Part shown: positions 6,071-6,843 of the stretch, piece after piece
Position numbering within the stretch: the stretch's first letter is position 1
How the letters are laid out: each line of letters starts with the position of its first letter
Source of the DNA: DATLFQ01 sp035540915
Lineage (GTDB): Bacteria > Actinomycetota > Acidimicrobiia > Acidimicrobiales > GCA-2861595
DNA length: 6,843 nt
Assembly: GCA_035540915.1 (NCBI GenBank)
Contig: DATLFQ010000151.1
Location: 1-6,843, forward strand
Direction of reading: 5' to 3'
Notes under the pieces: generated by a model
The model's database searches: none
What the model saw: the letters and a program-made list of their open reading frames with translations, nothing else
What the model was told of the DNA's origin: nothing
Made by a program: the position numbers and the translations under genes

Positions 6071-6559
6071 ATGGGTGAAGCGAACATTCCAGCCGAATCA
6101 ACGCAAACGCTCGAAGAAGCACGGGTTCCGGCATCGGATGTCGACCCGGGCCGGTCGCGCGATCCTGCAGGCCCGGCGCCGCAAGGGTCGCCACCGCCTG
6201 TCCGCCTGATCGGACCGGTTCGTGGTCGGGCCAGCTTCGCCGCGCTCGCCAGTCGCGGCCGACGCGCTCGGGCCGGGCCAGTCACGGTGAGCTGGCTGGC
6301 GGTTCCCGACGCCTCGGGGGCACGGGTGGCCTACACCGTCGGGCGCCGAGCGGGCGGCGCCGTCCAGCGCAACCGGCTGCGTCGGCGCCTGCGGCCGGTG
6401 ATGGCGCAGCTGGCACCGCACCTGCGACCGGGGGACTACCTGCTGGGCGCAGGTTCCCGCGCCGCCGAGTCCTCCCCCACCGAGCTGGCTACCTGGGTCG
6501 CCGAGGCGCTGGAACGGGCAGGAGCCCTGCACGGGCCGGCTCCACTGGTGCGCCCGTGA
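6071..6559 (+). CDS. rnpA: Ribonuclease P protein component, probably with N-terminal extension overlapping all of rpmH
   Basis: RnpA is the protein subunit that helps RNase P RNA bind and cleave precursor tRNAs. From the ATG at 6071 the protein is 162 residues. The family core starts at about residue 45: RASFAALASRGRRARAGP (53-70; F56), then RVAYTVGRRAGGAVQRNRLRRRLR (85-108) with the RNR motif at 100-102, then GDYLLGAGSRAA (121-132). Residues 1-44 are read from the bL34 coding sequence in another frame and are rich in Pro, Ala and acidic residues. Between 6071 and a GTG near 6287, which would delete the first part of the core, there is no in-frame ATG, GTG or TTG. The only other options are non-standard: a CTG at 6206 overlapping the rpmH stop, or ATC at 6209. 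The product is certain; the start is inferred. The stop overlaps yidD. Confidence 0.85.
   Translation: MGEANIPAESTQTLEEARVPASDVDPGRSRDPAGPAPQGSPPPVRLIGPVRGRASFAALASRGRRARAGPVTVSWLAVPDASGARVAYTVGRRAGGAVQRNRLRRRLRPVMAQLAPHLRPGDYLLGAGSRAAESSPTELATWVAEALERAGALHGPAPLVRP
6075..6209 (+). CDS. rpmH: Large ribosomal subunit protein bL34
   Basis: bL34 is a small basic protein of the 50S subunit. The 44-residue product starts from GTG and runs MKRTFQPNQRKRSKKHGFRH, then RMSTRAGRAILQARRRKGRH, then RLSA. This covers the whole family pattern KRTFQPN, K.HGFR.RM.T..GR..L..RR.KGR..L. The GTG is supported by AGGAG at 7 nt and by alignment of the second residue with the usual MKRT start. The ATG at 6071 is in another frame and does not encode bL34. 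The gene is the first in the rightward rpmH-rnpA-yidD-yidC block, typical of the dnaA region. It appears to lie completely inside the extended rnpA frame. Confidence 0.97.
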   Translation: MKRTFQPNQRKRSKKHGFRHRMSTRAGRAILQARRRKGRHRLSA

Positions 6560-6783
6560 CCCCGGCGGCCCGAGTTCTGTCCTGGCCGGTCCGGGGCTAC
6601 CAGGCCGCGAGGACCGGACGCCTGTCGCCGTGCCGCTACATCCCGAGTTGTTCCTCCTACGCACTGGAGGCGCTGGAGCGCCATGGGGCCCGCCGCGGGC
6701 TGACCCTCACCGTGCGCCGCCTGGCCCGGTGCCACCCCTGGGGTGGCTTCGGCGCCGATCCCGTCCCTGATCGAGGTTCCTGA
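6556..6783 (+). CDS. yidD: Membrane protein insertion efficiency factor YidD
   Basis: YidD is a small membrane-associated protein thought to assist YidC in inserting inner-membrane proteins. The 75-residue product has the complete family signature: an amphipathic N-terminus (VLSWPVRGYQAAR, 7-19), CRYIPSCSSYALEALERHGA (26-45; C26, C32) and RCHPWGGFGADPVP (58-71; C59). Translation starts at GTG 6556 in a GTGA overlap with the rnpA stop, with no strong ribosome binding site, so it is probably coupled to rnpA. The first residues are shorter than in many homologues but lack nothing recognisable. The stop at 6781-6783 overlaps the start of yidC by one base. Confidence 0.95.
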   Translation: MTPAARVLSWPVRGYQAARTGRLSPCRYIPSCSSYALEALERHGARRGLTLTVRRLARCHPWGGFGADPVPDRGS

Positions 6784-6843
6784 TGTTCCAGATTCTGGCA
6801 GGGCTGCTGGCCTTCTTCTACGGCCTGATCCCTGACTACGCCG
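6783..6843 (+). CDS. yidC: Membrane protein insertase YidC/Oxa1 family (5' end only)
   Basis: The window ends 20 codons into this frame. The visible N-terminus, MFQILAGLLAFFYGLIPDYA, is hydrophobic and resembles the first transmembrane segment of Gram-positive-type YidC proteins (LALFYxLVPNYG in relatives), which lack the large periplasmic domain of E. coli YidC. The ATG overlaps the yidD stop as TGATG, and a GAGG lies 6 nt before it. Position after rpmH-rnpA-yidD is the usual place for yidC. Assignment rests on this short stretch plus context. Confidence 0.85.
   Translation, partial: MFQILAGLLAFFYGLIPDYA

Larger units (their letters stand above)
5766..6074. other. Divergent dnaA/rpmH intergenic region, origin candidate
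   Basis: This 309-bp region separates the leftward replication genes from the rightward rpmH block. It holds the dnaA ribosome binding site, three DnaA boxes close to dnaA, a further box-like TTGTCCATC at 6001-6009, and candidate promoters for both directions. No protein-coding gene of its own is supported, although several frames are open because of the high G+C. No AT-rich unwinding tract stands out. It is a better oriC candidate than the dnaA-dnaN gap on DnaA-box quality, although actinobacterial origins more often lie in that gap. Confidence 0.5.

Noticed and set aside
5766..6194. An N-terminal extension of the dnaA frame of up to 143 codons
   Set aside because: The extra part overlaps rpmH and the DnaA boxes, does not resemble DnaA, and is made unnecessary by the GTG at 5765 with a strong ribosome binding site.
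4471..6285. A 604-codon minus-strand frame overlapping dnaA in another frame
   Set aside because: It is a shadow of dnaA, rich in Arg, Pro, Gly and Ala, with no family features.

Overview
The window is a stretch of bacterial chromosome at the replication-origin locus, with roughly 70% G+C by eye. The gene order is a leftward block dnaA-dnaN-recF-DUF721(dciA-like)-gyrB, divergent from a rightward block rpmH-rnpA-yidD-yidC. This order, the DUF721 gene between recF and gyrB, the GTG starts and the protein sequences suggest an actinobacterium. The short DnaA linker and small intergenic gaps fit a deep-branching group such as Acidimicrobiia better than Streptomyces or Mycobacterium, but that placement is inference.

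Layout: 1-1428 is gyrB (minus, 3' part beyond the edge). 1429-1553 is a gyrB leader and promoter region with a stem-loop and four copies of a TTCAGG motif. 1554-1883 is the DUF721/DciA-like gene (minus). 1909-2982 is recF (minus), and 3022-4128 is dnaN (minus). 4129-4358 is the dnaA-dnaN gap, with weak DnaA-box-like sites and a (GCCGGC)3 repeat. 4359-5765 is dnaA (minus, GTG start). 5766-6074 is the divergent dnaA/rpmH intergenic region, with a tight cluster of DnaA boxes and candidate promoters for both directions. 6075-6209 is rpmH (plus, GTG start), 6071-6559 is rnpA (plus), 6556-6783 is yidD (plus), and 6783 to the edge is the 5' end of yidC (plus).

The leftward genes encode origin recognition (DnaA), the sliding clamp (DnaN), gap repair (RecF), a probable helicase loader (DciA family) and DNA gyrase B. 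The rightward genes encode ribosomal protein bL34, the RNase P protein, and two membrane-protein insertion factors (YidD, YidC). The two blocks meet at the DnaA-box region, which is the best oriC and autoregulation candidate visible here.

The most notable observation is that rnpA has no ATG, GTG or TTG codon near its conserved core. Its only plausible conventional start is an ATG 4 nt upstream of the rpmH start, so rpmH would lie entirely inside rnpA in another frame. That arrangement is known from Thermus. No mobile elements, CRISPR arrays, tRNAs or rRNAs were seen.
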